From positions 1 through 64,000 of the forward strand of contig JAJCZO010000163.1 in the NCBI GenBank assembly GCA_029262355.1: DNA of 64,000 bases, in the 5' to 3' direction. Source of the DNA: Deltaproteobacteria bacterium. Its GTDB lineage: Bacteria > Desulfobacterota > Binatia > UBA12015. Made by a program: the position numbers and the translations under genes. The notes under the pieces were generated by a model. The model did no database searches, was not told the DNA's origin, and saw only the letters and a program-made list of their open reading frames with translations. This document shows positions 30,221-38,556 of the stretch, one piece after another. How positions within the stretch are numbered: position 1 is the stretch's first letter; each line of letters starts with the position of its first letter.

Positions 30221-30258
30221 AGCTTGCGCTCTTCGGTGCCGCCCGGCATTCACGGGGT

Positions 30259-30750
30259 ATGAACGGTTCGATGCCCTTGCGAAGTCGACTTCTGATCTTG
30301 GCGCTCGTGTGGCCGCTCCTGGTGTCTCCGGCTTTTGCGGGAGGTGATTGGAACGACGACGGTGTGGCCTGGCGCTCCTACGAGGAAGGACTGGCGGAGG
30401 CCAAGAGCGACGGCAAACCGATCTGCTTGATCGTCTACACGCAGACGTGCCCGCACTGCACGAACTACTCTCGCGTCTTTCACGACGACCAGGTCGAGGA
30501 ACTCTCCAAGGGGTTCGTGATGATCCGCCTCGATCAGCGCAACGACGGCCGCGTCGCGCGGAAGTACGGCCCGGATGGCCACTACATCCCGCGGACGATG
30601 TTCCTGAACTCTGACGGCGAGGTCGCTACCGAGATCAAGGCGCCGCGTGACAAGTATCTGTACTTCTACGACGAACACGACCCGGCGCAGCTGCGGGACG
30701 CGATGACCGGGGCTCACCAGAAGCTTCAGAAGAAGTCCGGTGGCTCGTAG
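30259..30750 (+). CDS. Periplasmic thioredoxin-fold protein resembling AGR/TXNDC12
   Basis: Exported thioredoxin-like protein, 163 residues. A signal peptide (about 1-28, ending SPAFA) precedes a thioredoxin fold with the redox motif CPHC in VYTQTCPHCTNYSRVF. The segment YGPDGHYIPRTMFLNSDGEV, with cis-proline before Arg, and then YLYFYDEHDPAQLRDAM, resemble the animal ER proteins AGR2 and TXNDC12 more than classic thioredoxin, DsbA or TlpA. I recall the same PDGxYxPRxMF order in AGR2. It probably reduces or isomerises disulfides in the periplasm. aroE starts on the last base of its stop codon (TAGTG). Confidence 0.85.
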   Translation: MNGSMPLRSRLLILALVWPLLVSPAFAGGDWNDDGVAWRSYEEGLAEAKSDGKPICLIVYTQTCPHCTNYSRVFHDDQVEELSKGFVMIRLDQRNDGRVARKYGPDGHYIPRTMFLNSDGEVATEIKAPRDKYLYFYDEHDPAQLRDAMTGAHQKLQKKSGGS

Positions 30751-31631
30751 TGGCCGCGCGCGGCTCTTCGGTTCCGATTACGGCCGCTACGAAGCTCGTT
30801 GGCCTCATCGGAGATCCGGTTGATCACTCGCGCTCGCCGGCGATGCACAACGCCGCCTTTCGCGCACTCGACCTGCCATGGGCGTATCTCGCGTTTGCCG
30901 TTCCCGGCGAGCGAGTGGGGGAGGCGGTCGCCGCGGTGCCGGCGTTGGGTCTCGTGGGGTTGAACGTCACGATCCCGCACAAGCAGGCGGTGATTCCACA
31001 CCTCGACAAGCTCTCACGTCGGGCTCTTGCTTGCGGGGCGGTGAACACGATCGTGTATCGACGAGGCGTTCTGCGCGGTGAGAATACCGATGTCATCGGC
31101 CTCGAGCGTGATTGGGGTGAGCTCGGGGTAGAGCCGCGGTTGCGCGACTCGGTGGTCTTGGGCGCGGGAGGTTCGGCTCGCGCCGTGGCCGTCGCGCTCG
31201 CGGCTCGGAGTCGTCGCGTGATCGTAGCGGCCCGGCGTCCGGAGAGGGCGGAAGCTCTCGTACGCGATCTCCGCAAGAGCGTCGCCACGAAACTCGAGGC
31301 CATCGACCTGGCGGAGCTCACGCCAGGCGCGGGCGATGCGGAGTCGGTCCTGGGGCGTGCAGGCCTGGTCGTCAACGCAACCTCCGCGGGAATGAAGGGC
31401 GAGCCATTCTTCGGCTTCGCGTTCGGGGCAACGCCCCGATCGTGCTTCTTCTACGATTTGATCTACACGGCTCGGCGCACGCCGTTTCTCGCCGCGGCGG
31501 CGCGCCTGCGGCGGCCGGGCTCGAACGGGCTTGGGATGCTTCTCCACCAGGGCGCGGCTGCGTTCGAGATCTGGACCGGTGTTTCGCCGCCATTGGACGT
31601 GATGCGCCGCGCGCTCTCTCGGAAGCCTTGA
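30750..31631 (+). CDS. aroE: Shikimate dehydrogenase
   Basis: Reduces 3-dehydroshikimate to shikimate with NADPH in aromatic amino acid synthesis. The 293-residue product has the substrate site GLIGDPVDHSRSPAMHNAAF, the catalytic Lys in GLNVTIPHKQAV, and Asp in GENTDVIG. The Rossmann motif is GAGGSARAV, and NATSAGMKG and GLGMLLHQGAAAFEIWTG close the fold as in AroE. The start is GTG at 30750, sharing a base with the stop of the thioredoxin gene. The ABC-class ATPase starts 2 bp after its stop, so a three-gene transcription unit is likely. Confidence 0.95.
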   Translation: MAARGSSVPITAATKLVGLIGDPVDHSRSPAMHNAAFRALDLPWAYLAFAVPGERVGEAVAAVPALGLVGLNVTIPHKQAVIPHLDKLSRRALACGAVNTIVYRRGVLRGENTDVIGLERDWGELGVEPRLRDSVVLGAGGSARAVAVALAARSRRVIVAARRPERAEALVRDLRKSVATKLEAIDLAELTPGAGDAESVLGRAGLVVNATSAGMKGEPFFGFAFGATPRSCFFYDLIYTARRTPFLAAAARLRRPGSNGLGMLLHQGAAAFEIWTGVSPPLDVMRRALSRKP

Positions 31632-31633
31632 GC

Positions 31634-33388
31634 GTGCCCGCGGAACCGGGACTACGCGACGCGATCCGAGCACTCGACGGACGCTCGTACGGCGAGTACC
31701 GACGGATTGGGCGCCGGACGTGGGCGCTCGCTGGGCTGGATCTGACGCTCGAGCACGTGCAGGGAGATCCGTTTGCCGCACCAAGCCGAGTGTTACTCGA
31801 CATTCCGTCGGGGGCTCTCGGACTGCCGGCGTTCGCGATCGGGACGCGGGATGCTCGTCGTGCCACTGCCGACTTCTTGCATCGGGTGACCGCGAGCGCG
31901 CTTCGAGCGACTGCAGGTGGCGCGGTGCCGACCGGGTCGATCCGAGGGCGGGGCGGTGGTCGCCGGAGCGGTGGCTCGGGCAAGCTCGACATGCTGCGGG
32001 TTGGACAAGAGGTTCTCGAACGGACGGCGCTGGTGGTCGATGATGATGGTGCCGCCCGTGTTCGACTCACGGCGGGGTTGCCCGCGGCGGGGCGTCGAAT
32101 CCTCGGCCGAGCCGCGGCCGAGCTGTTGGCCGACCGGCTGCCGGCAATCGTCCTGAATGCGATCGGCGCCGGCCGATTCCGCATCGAGGCTCTGCGCCGC
32201 CACGTCGAGGCGGTCGAAGACCAGGTTGCGCTCCGCGCGAGCCTTCCAGAACACGGTCTGATCGCGTTTCTCGCCGAAGGTGCCGTCTTGCCTCGTGCGA
32301 GTGGAGTCGACGATCGGCCCCTGCTCGAAGCGTTGCCGCTCGCCGTGCCCGGTACGCTCTGCGCGGAGATCGACGCGCCGCACCGCGGGCGGCTCCGTGG
32401 GCTGGGGGTGCGCGCTGGCGTAACGCTTATCGCGGGTGGTGGGTATCACGGCAAGTCGACCCTGCTCGATGCTCTGGCGCGGTCGGTCTATGACCACGTG
32501 CCGGGAGATGGTCGCGACGCATGTGTCACGCGCGAGGATGCCGTATGCATCCGGGCCGAGGACGGGCGGTCGGTGCGCGGGGTCGATCTCCGGCCTTTCA
32601 TCCGCAACCTTCCCCTCGATCGGTCGACCGAGAGCTTCGAGACCGATGATGCGTCGGGCTCGACGTCACAGGCTGCGGCCATCGTCGAAGCGCTCGAGGC
32701 CGGAGCGCGCACCCTCCTCATCGACGAGGACACGGCGGCGACGAACTTCATGATTCGGGATGCACGGATGCGGCGGCTCGTGCCGGCAGTGCGGGAGCCC
32801 ATCACGCCCTTTCTCGATCGAGTCCGCCAACTCTTCGACGAACGCGGCATTTCGTCGATTCTCGTCGTCGGTGGCGCGGGGGACTACCTCGACGTTGCCG
32901 ATTCGGTCGTACGGATGGACACCTACGAGCCGCAAGATGCGACCGACGAGGCCCGGAAGGTCGCGGTCGAATTGCCGCTGGCGTCGGGCGCCGCGCCGGC
33001 TGCGCCCGACACCTGGGCGGACGCGGCACCTCGCCGGCCTCGACCAGAGTCGTTGGACGCGAGCCGTGGTCCGAAGGCCGAGCGTGTCCGCAGCCGCAGT
33101 ACCCGCGCGATCGAGTTTGGCAGCGAGGAGATCGACGTGTCGCTGGTGGCGCAGCTCGTCGACCCGGCGCAGTGTCGGCTTATCGGCGACGTCTTGCTCG
33201 CACTCAGCCGCGGCCGGTGCGACGGGCGGGCGAGCGTCGTCGAACTCCTCGACCGGGTTGAAGAATCGTATCGGGTGTCTGGCATCGAGGAGGTCGCGGA
33301 GCGAACCTTCGGGGATCGCGCCTCCGTGCGGCGATACGAGCTGGCGGCCGCCATCAACCGATTGCGGAGCCTCCGCGTCGACCATTGA
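31634..33388 (+). CDS. Predicted ATPase of the ABC class
   Basis: Soluble P-loop protein of 584 residues matching the uncharacterised 'ABC-class ATPase' family along its length. After an unassigned N-terminal half with a Gly/Arg/Ser patch (about 102-116), the P-loop is IAGGGYHGKSTLLDAL near 266-280. FIRNLP precedes the ABC-signature-like ASGSTSQAAAIVEALEAG. Walker B is LLIDEDTAATNFMIRD, followed by EPITPFLDRVRQL and SILVVGGAGDYLDVADSV. No membrane domain or transporter partner is present. The real function of this family is not known. The open frame extends upstream into aroE, but GTG 31634, 2 bp after the aroE stop, is the sensible start. Confidence 0.88.
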   Translation: MPAEPGLRDAIRALDGRSYGEYRRIGRRTWALAGLDLTLEHVQGDPFAAPSRVLLDIPSGALGLPAFAIGTRDARRATADFLHRVTASALRATAGGAVPTGSIRGRGGGRRSGGSGKLDMLRVGQEVLERTALVVDDDGAARVRLTAGLPAAGRRILGRAAAELLADRLPAIVLNAIGAGRFRIEALRRHVEAVEDQVALRASLPEHGLIAFLAEGAVLPRASGVDDRPLLEALPLAVPGTLCAEIDAPHRGRLRGLGVRAGVTLIAGGGYHGKSTLLDALARSVYDHVPGDGRDACVTREDAVCIRAEDGRSVRGVDLRPFIRNLPLDRSTESFETDDASGSTSQAAAIVEALEAGARTLLIDEDTAATNFMIRDARMRRLVPAVREPITPFLDRVRQLFDERGISSILVVGGAGDYLDVADSVVRMDTYEPQDATDEARKVAVELPLASGAAPAAPDTWADAAPRRPRPESLDASRGPKAERVRSRSTRAIEFGSEEIDVSLVAQLVDPAQCRLIGDVLLALSRGRCDGRASVVELLDRVEESYRVSGIEEVAERTFGDRASVRRYELAAAINRLRSLRVDH

Positions 33389-33407
33389 CCGTGCTAGGCA
33401 TACTCCC

Positions 33408-34190
33408 ATGTCAGGACGGGTACGGACGGAGAAGGGGGATGGCCTCGGGTGGATCATTTTCGACCATGTCGAGCGCCGCAACGCGATCACGAACGACATG
33501 TGGAAGGCGATTCCGATTGCCGCCCGAGAGATGGACGAGGACCCGGACGTTCGAGTCGTCCTCCTGCGCGGCGCGGGTGACGTGGCTTTCGTGTCGGGGG
33601 CAGACATCTCGGAGTTCGACCAACTTCGCTCCGGCGTGGGTGCGCGCTCGTACGACGACGACAATGGCCGCGCGTTCGACGCGCTCTTGGGCATTGGCAA
33701 ACCGACGATCGCCATGATCCACGGTTTCTGCGTGGGTGGGGGGTGCGCCATCTCACTCACTGCTGACCTGCGGTACACGGCGGACGACGGAGTGTTCGCG
33801 ATTCCGGCCGCTCGACTCGGCCTCGGGTACGGGACCGGCGGACTGGAGACGTTGGCGCGTATCGTTGGCGTCTCGTCGGCGAAGGAGATCTTCTTCACGG
33901 CCCGACGATTCGATGCGGCCGAGGCGCTTCGCCTGGGCCTGGTCAGCGAAGTCCTGCCCAAGGCCGATCTCGAAGAACATGTACGCGAGGTCGCCACCGC
34001 CATTGCGTCGAATGCCCCGCTCACGTTGCGCAGTGCGAAGCTGTCGTTCCGAGAGATCGAGAAGCCGCCCGAGGCGCGTGACCACCGAGCGCTCGGAGAG
34101 GCGATCAAGGCGTGCTACGAGAGCGACGATTACGCGGAGGGCGTTCGCGCGTTTCTCGAGAAGAGACGGGCGAACTTCCAGGGGAAGTGA
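33408..34190 (+). CDS. Enoyl-CoA hydratase/isomerase (crotonase) family
   Basis: Crotonase-fold enzyme acting on acyl-CoA thioesters, 260 residues. The oxyanion hole and CoA site are visible as FVSGADISEF (about 63-72) and the second element IHGFCVGGGCAISLTADLRY (about 104-123). The catalytic Glu positions typical of hydratases (A-x-x-G-x-x-x-x-E) are not clear: the region reads IPAARLGLGYGTGGLETLAR. So it could be a hydratase, isomerase or other crotonase. It overlaps the CoA-transferase gene by 1 bp (TGATG), which suggests a shared acyl-CoA pathway. Confidence 0.88.
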   Translation: MSGRVRTEKGDGLGWIIFDHVERRNAITNDMWKAIPIAAREMDEDPDVRVVLLRGAGDVAFVSGADISEFDQLRSGVGARSYDDDNGRAFDALLGIGKPTIAMIHGFCVGGGCAISLTADLRYTADDGVFAIPAARLGLGYGTGGLETLARIVGVSSAKEIFFTARRFDAAEALRLGLVSEVLPKADLEEHVREVATAIASNAPLTLRSAKLSFREIEKPPEARDHRALGEAIKACYESDDYAEGVRAFLEKRRANFQGK

Positions 34191-35365
34191 TGCCAGGTCC
34201 ACTCGACGGCATTCGGGTCATCGATCTCACGCGGTATCTTGCCGGGCCCTTCGGCTCGATGCTGCTCGCCGACTACGGCGCCGACGTTGTGAAGGTCGAG
34301 TCGCCGGGGGGGCGGGAGTTTCGCAGCGATCCGGCCGCGCCAGACGACTACTTTTTTCTTGTGGCCAATCGAGGCAAGCGGTCCATCACGGTCGACATCA
34401 AGAAACCGGAGGGCCGCGAGCTGTTGGCGCGCCTGCTCGAAGACGCCGACGTGCTGATCGAGAACTTCCGGCCTGGCGTCATGGACGAGCTTGGTCTGGG
34501 GGCAGAGAGCCTGACGAAGCGGTTCCCCCGTCTCGTGTACTGTGGGATTTCTGGCTTCGGGGCCGACGGGCCCTACAAGGATCGCCCCGGCTTCGATCAG
34601 ATCGCTCAGGGAATGAGTGGGTTCATGAGTCTCACCGGGACACACGAGAGCGGACCAACCAGGGCCGGTATTGCGATTGCCGACCTGCTCGCCGGTGTGT
34701 TCGCTGCTCACGGCATTCAGCTCGCGCTTCTGGCGCGGCACCGGACTGGCCGGGGGCAGGTGGTTCATACCTCCTTGCTCGAGTCGATGATCAGTATCCT
34801 CTCGTGGGGTGCAGGGATGTACTTCGAGTCTGGGACGGCACCGGGCCCCAGCGGGCAGCACCATCCCCTGTCGTCGCCGTATGGGCGTTTTCGCGCGTCG
34901 GATGGGTTTCTCAACATCGCGGCGGGCAACGACGCGATGTGGGAGAAGTTGGCGCGAGTGCTCGAGTGCGAGGAGTGGCTCGCAGACGAGCGGTTCTCGT
35001 CGGTCGGTGGGCGCGTGAAGCACCGCGATGCATTGACGGTCGAGATCGAGGCGGCTCTGGCCTCGGCTGAGGTAGACTCGTGGGTCGAGCGCATCAACGC
35101 GGCCGGCGTTCCCTGCGGGCCGGTGCTCGACCTGGAGCAGGTGTTCGCAGACCCTCAGGTTCTCTGGCGCGAAATGGTCGTGGAGCTCCCGCACCCGCAG
35201 CGGGGCACGATCAAGACGACCGGACTTCCGGTGAAGCTCTCAGAAACCCGGGGCGGGTTTGATCGGCCGCCGCCTCTGCACGGCGAGCACACCGAGGAGG
35301 TTCTCTGCGCTGCCGGGTTCTCCGATGAGCAGATCGCTGCCCTGCGGTCCCGCGGCATCTTGTAG
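34190..35365 (+). CDS. CaiB/BaiF family (class III) CoA-transferase
   Basis: Transfers CoA between acyl-CoA and a free acid, 391 residues. The start MPGPLDGIRVIDLTRYLAGP and then MLLADYGADVVKVESPGG are classic for family III. NRGKRSITVDIKKPEGRELL, ADVLIENFRPGVMDELGL and the catalytic Asp region DRPGFDQIAQGMSGFMSLTG follow. A C-terminal PVLDLEQVFADPQV and HGEHTEEVL complete the fold. Its ATG overlaps the stop of the crotonase gene, so the two are translationally coupled and likely degrade or activate the same carboxylic acid. The substrate is not evident. Confidence 0.93.
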   Translation: MPGPLDGIRVIDLTRYLAGPFGSMLLADYGADVVKVESPGGREFRSDPAAPDDYFFLVANRGKRSITVDIKKPEGRELLARLLEDADVLIENFRPGVMDELGLGAESLTKRFPRLVYCGISGFGADGPYKDRPGFDQIAQGMSGFMSLTGTHESGPTRAGIAIADLLAGVFAAHGIQLALLARHRTGRGQVVHTSLLESMISILSWGAGMYFESGTAPGPSGQHHPLSSPYGRFRASDGFLNIAAGNDAMWEKLARVLECEEWLADERFSSVGGRVKHRDALTVEIEAALASAEVDSWVERINAAGVPCGPVLDLEQVFADPQVLWREMVVELPHPQRGTIKTTGLPVKLSETRGGFDRPPPLHGEHTEEVLCAAGFSDEQIAALRSRGIL

Positions 35366-35380
35366 GCTATACTGTGCGCG

Positions 35381-36208
35381 GTGGCGGAGCGGAAGTTCGA
35401 TCAGAAGTTCGGGAAGGACCTGGTGGCGGGGCTCCCGACTTCGCCCGGGGTATATCTCTTCCGGGACGAGGAGCACCAAGTCCTTTACGTCGGCAAGGCA
35501 AAGGACATTCGTCGCCGTCTCGCGAGCTACCGAAATGCGACCCGTCGCAAGGCGCATCGCAAGATGCGCACGATCGTGCGCGAGGCGAGTACCGTCGAGG
35601 TGCGTTTGCAGGAATCCGAGCGTACGGCGCTTCTCGCCGAGAACGAACTCATCCGGGAACTCCGGCCCCCCTACAACGTGGACGGCGCCTACTCGTTTCT
35701 CTATCCGTCGATCGGCGTGTGGCAGCGCGATGGCCAGGCGCTCTTCTGCTTCACCACGAGCATCGAGGCGTGGGAAGGGATCGGCTTTCATTGGTACGGC
35801 AGTTTTCGGTCACGTCTTCGTACCAAGGATGCCTTCGATGCGCTGATCGATCTCTCGACCCGCCTCGGCCACCTCGAGCCGCGCACGCGTCTGCCCGAGC
35901 TGCCGCGGGTGCGGGGGTCCCGCGTCGTCGGAGTGCGCCGGCTCGGGTCGGCTCGCATCTCGTCGGTCCGTCGGTTCCTCGCAGGCGATTCGATGGATGC
36001 GCTGGGCGGGCTCGCCGTGGACCTCCTCGAGAAACCGCGGGCACGGCGGGATGCCGCAGACGTGCAGGAGGCGCTCGATCGCCTCGCTGCATTCTACCAA
36101 AGTGACATCGAGAAGCTCCGTATCGCCCAAGACCGGCTGGGTCGGAAGCCGGACTACGTGCCGCAGCAGGAGCGTGACGCGCTCTTCATTACGAGCCGGC
36201 ATTCCTAG
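35381..36208 (+). CDS. GIY-YIG nuclease domain protein (UvrC/Cho-like)
   Basis: Probable endonuclease related to the N-terminal incision domain of UvrC, 275 residues. The GIY-YIG core is GVYLFRDEEHQVLYVGKAKDIRRRL (quoted in part: SPGVYLFRD and LYVGKAKDIRRRL, near 22-52), with Glu in the later AENELIRELRPPYNV segment. The C-terminal 150 residues are Arg-rich and unassigned; UvrC's helicase-binding and RNase H-like domains are absent. Cho has a similar length. The stop codon TAG at 36206-36208 is formed by the CTAG end of the palindromic repeat, so the C-terminus may have been changed by its insertion. The start is GTG. Confidence 0.82.
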   Translation: MAERKFDQKFGKDLVAGLPTSPGVYLFRDEEHQVLYVGKAKDIRRRLASYRNATRRKAHRKMRTIVREASTVEVRLQESERTALLAENELIRELRPPYNVDGAYSFLYPSIGVWQRDGQALFCFTTSIEAWEGIGFHWYGSFRSRLRTKDAFDALIDLSTRLGHLEPRTRLPELPRVRGSRVVGVRRLGSARISSVRRFLAGDSMDALGGLAVDLLEKPRARRDAADVQEALDRLAAFYQSDIEKLRIAQDRLGRKPDYVPQQERDALFITSRHS

Positions 36209-36373
36209 CAGGCTGTTGAAAAGCTCCTCCCGTCGCCAGGCACGCCCCTTCGACCCGATCCCCGCGTTGCGAAAACTAGCGAGAGTGCCCGACTATCGCG
36301 TCGTTTTCGCGCCTTGGCCTCGGGTCGACGGGACGCACCTGGCGACGGGAGGAGCTTTTCAACAACCTGCTAG
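36205..36373. mobile_element. CTAG-bounded palindromic repeat, copy 2, first part (MITE-like)
   Basis: 169-bp element with 36-base terminal inverted repeats differing at one position: 36205-36240 begins CTAGCAGGCTGTTGAAAAGC, and 36338-36373 ends GCTTTTCAACAACCTGCTAG. Inner inverted repeats (GCGAAAAC against GTTTTCGC, CGACCCGA against TCGGGTCG) would make one long folded hairpin. It is closely similar to copy 1 at 20816. No coding frame is inside. The ends recall known transposon ends with CAGGCTGTTGAAAA, from memory only. Its first bases supply the stop codon of the GIY-YIG gene. Confidence 0.82.
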
Positions 36374-36531
36374 TGCACCGCCGTCGACATGGCGTCAACG
36401 CCTTGTCGCCCCTCGACGTCCGTCGCCGCGTCTCGTCTCCTCGGAAGATCGCCTATATTCCTGCGTCGCCGTTCCTTGCGACGAACACCGATAGACGGCG
36501 TTCCGTTACCCTATGTCGACGACGGTGCTAG
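36370..36531. repeat. Second CTAG-bounded palindromic unit joined to repeat copy 2
   Basis: A second unit shares the CTAG at 36370-36373. Its left end GCACCGCCGTCGAC (36375-36388) pairs with GTCGACGACGGTGC (36515-36528) at 13 of 14 positions, and CTAG follows again at 36528-36531. Parts of both ends recur just after repeat copy 1 (20967-21000) with the middle removed. The right end touches the GGAGG ribosome binding site of the serine hydrolase gene. With the first unit it fills the whole 333-bp gap. Confidence 0.65.
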
Positions 36532-36541
36532 GAGGTCATCT

Positions 36542-37561
36542 GTGAGCGGCGAGATCGACACGAGGGCGCTCGAGGCGACAGTCGAGGAAGAGGTTCGCGC
36601 CGGTCTCACGGCCTGCCAGGTCGCGGTCGGCTTCAACGGCGAAGTGGTGTGGAGCCGATCGTTCGGTAGCGCGACGGACACGACGCGGTTCTGGATCGCG
36701 TCCGCCACCAAGCCGGTCTTCTCGTCGGCCGTATTGCTCTTGATCGGTGACGGCATGCTCGACGTCTGGCGGCCCGTCGCAGACTATGTTCCTGAATTCG
36801 CTGCGGGCGGAAAGGGCGAGGTCACGGTCGAGCAGGTGCTCGTGATGACGAGCGGGTTTCCGAACGCACCGATGTCTTCCGCCGACGGTCGCGATCCCGC
36901 TCGTCGGGTCGCACAGTTCGAGCAATGGCGGCTCGAGTCGGAGCCCGGGGCGCAATACGTCTACCACCCGGCTTCGGCACATTGGGTTCTGGCGGAGATC
37001 GTGGAGCGTCAGAGTGGGATGGGGTTCTGCGACTTCCTCGAGCAGCGCGTGACGCGACCGCTGGGTCTGCCGAGATCGCTCGGCCTGTCGCGCATCGAGC
37101 AGCTGGACATCGCGCAGTTCTCCGACGCGGCCGACGCGGAAACGAAGGGGTTGTTCGACTACGCCGCGAAGATCGAGGCTGGCGAGCCGGGCGGTGGTGG
37201 GGTGATGACGGCGGCGACCCTCGCTTCATTCTACCAGGGGCTGCTGCACAACCCCGCAGAGCTGTGGAAGCCCGAGGTTCTCGCCGACGGGCTGGGAAAC
37301 GTCCGGTGCACGCTGCCGGATCCGCTGATGAAGCTCCCTGCGAACCGCACGTTGGCGGTCGTGGTCGGCGCTGGATTTGGCGCGCCCTGGGCGGCGTCCC
37401 CGACTGCGTTTGGTTGGCCGGGGGTCGGTGGGCAGATCGCGTTCGCCGAGCCCGCGACCGGCATCTCTCTCGCCTTCCTGCAGATGGGTGACATGGACGA
37501 GATGAGCCAGTTCGTGCGCGGCACAAGGATGTCGAACCTCGCGCTCGCACTGGCGCGTTGA
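36542..37561 (+). CDS. Serine hydrolase, beta-lactamase/penicillin-binding class C family
   Basis: Predicted esterase or peptidase with the serine beta-lactamase fold, 339 residues. The nucleophile motif S-x-x-K is SATK at 54-57, in FWIASATKPVFSSAVLLL. A second catalytic Tyr is probably in YVYHPASAHWVLAEIV. VEQVLVMTSGFPNAP is the usual next landmark, and the end GWPGVGGQIAFAEPATGISL carries the third-motif region. No signal peptide is seen, so it is likely cytosolic. The GTG start follows GGAGGT with 5-base spacing; the frame is open further upstream into the palindromic repeat, but without a good start. Confidence 0.87.
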   Translation: MSGEIDTRALEATVEEEVRAGLTACQVAVGFNGEVVWSRSFGSATDTTRFWIASATKPVFSSAVLLLIGDGMLDVWRPVADYVPEFAAGGKGEVTVEQVLVMTSGFPNAPMSSADGRDPARRVAQFEQWRLESEPGAQYVYHPASAHWVLAEIVERQSGMGFCDFLEQRVTRPLGLPRSLGLSRIEQLDIAQFSDAADAETKGLFDYAAKIEAGEPGGGGVMTAATLASFYQGLLHNPAELWKPEVLADGLGNVRCTLPDPLMKLPANRTLAVVVGAGFGAPWAASPTAFGWPGVGGQIAFAEPATGISLAFLQMGDMDEMSQFVRGTRMSNLALALAR

Positions 37562-37631
37562 ACCGTTCGCTGCCATCGTGGTGCTCGGCCGCCACCCCAT
37601 GAACCGCGAGACAGCAACTACGGGCGGAGGT

Positions 37632-38552
37632 TCAGGCCACAGGCTTTCTGCCTTCGCGCTCTGCCCAGGGGCTCGGCTGGATCGGAACTCCGAGCTTGCG
37701 GGCCGTCACCTGGGTGAGCTCCGCGCCGAAGAGCACGATCTGCGCCGAGTAGTAGACCCAGACCAAGAGGACCGCGAGAGATCCGGCTGCGCCGAACACG
37801 GAGGAGATGGACGAGCGGCCGAGGTACAGGCCGATCATCATCTTGCCCAGCGCAAACAAGACGGCCGTTGCGAAGCCGCCCGCCAACGCCTCCTTCCAGC
37901 GGATCTCCGCATCCGGAAGGACGCGGAAGATGAGCGCGAAGAGGGCAGTGGCCATCGCGAGCGAGACCAACCCGCTCACGGCCTGCGCGCCAACCTCTCC
38001 GGCGGCCCCGACCGTGCGCATCTGATCCGCGACCGCGGCGACGGTCGCGCTCGCGACCAGTGAGACGAGAAGCAGGAATCCGACCGACACGACGATCCCG
38101 AGCGAGACGAGCCGGGCCCGAACGAAACGGCCTACGCCCGAGCGGCTCGGGTTCGGTTTGAGGTCGAAGATCTGGTTCAGCGCCGCCTGGAGTTGCGCGA
38201 ACACGCCCGAGGCACCGAACATCGCCGTTGCCAGGCCAATCATGCCAGCCCAGCTCGCGGTGTCGCCCTGGGCCGCACGGGCGATCAGGTCTTCGATCAG
38301 GCCGCCGCTCTCTTCGCCAACGAGACCGCGGAACTGTTCAGAGAGGTGGCCGCCGGCTGCCTCGGAGCCGAGGAAGAAGGCGGTTAGCGACAGGATCACC
38401 AGCACGAGTGGCGCGATCGCGAACACGGTATAGTACGCGAGCGCCGCGCCGAGTTGGAGTCCGCGGTCCTCGCCGTACTCTCTAAAGGTCTCGCGTAGAA
38501 CGTCCCAGGTCCATCGCCACCCGGTCAGGGTTTCGTCGTCCGAGGGGCCCAC
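37632..38552 (-). CDS. YihY/BrkB-family inner membrane protein
   Basis: Polytopic membrane protein of the YihY (formerly 'RNase BN'/BrkB) family, about six membrane helices, role unknown. From GTG 38552 the protein is 306 residues, the usual family length. The core begins DRGLQLGAALAYYTVFAIAP, followed by GLIEDLIARAAQGDT, then FGASGVFAQLQAALNQIFDL, and ends with YYSAQIVLFGAELTQVTA. The frame is open up to 38729, but that extra part overlaps the Slp lipoprotein gene and is low complexity, so the start 4 bp after the slp stop was chosen. GTG 38594 is another option. Confidence 0.85.
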   Translation of the reverse strand: MGPSDDETLTGWRWTWDVLRETFREYGEDRGLQLGAALAYYTVFAIAPLVLVILSLTAFFLGSEAAGGHLSEQFRGLVGEESGGLIEDLIARAAQGDTASWAGMIGLATAMFGASGVFAQLQAALNQIFDLKPNPSRSGVGRFVRARLVSLGIVVSVGFLLLVSLVASATVAAVADQMRTVGAAGEVGAQAVSGLVSLAMATALFALIFRVLPDAEIRWKEALAGGFATAVLFALGKMMIGLYLGRSSISSVFGAAGSLAVLLVWVYYSAQIVLFGAELTQVTARKLGVPIQPSPWAEREGRKPVA

Positions 38553-38556
38553 CGTG

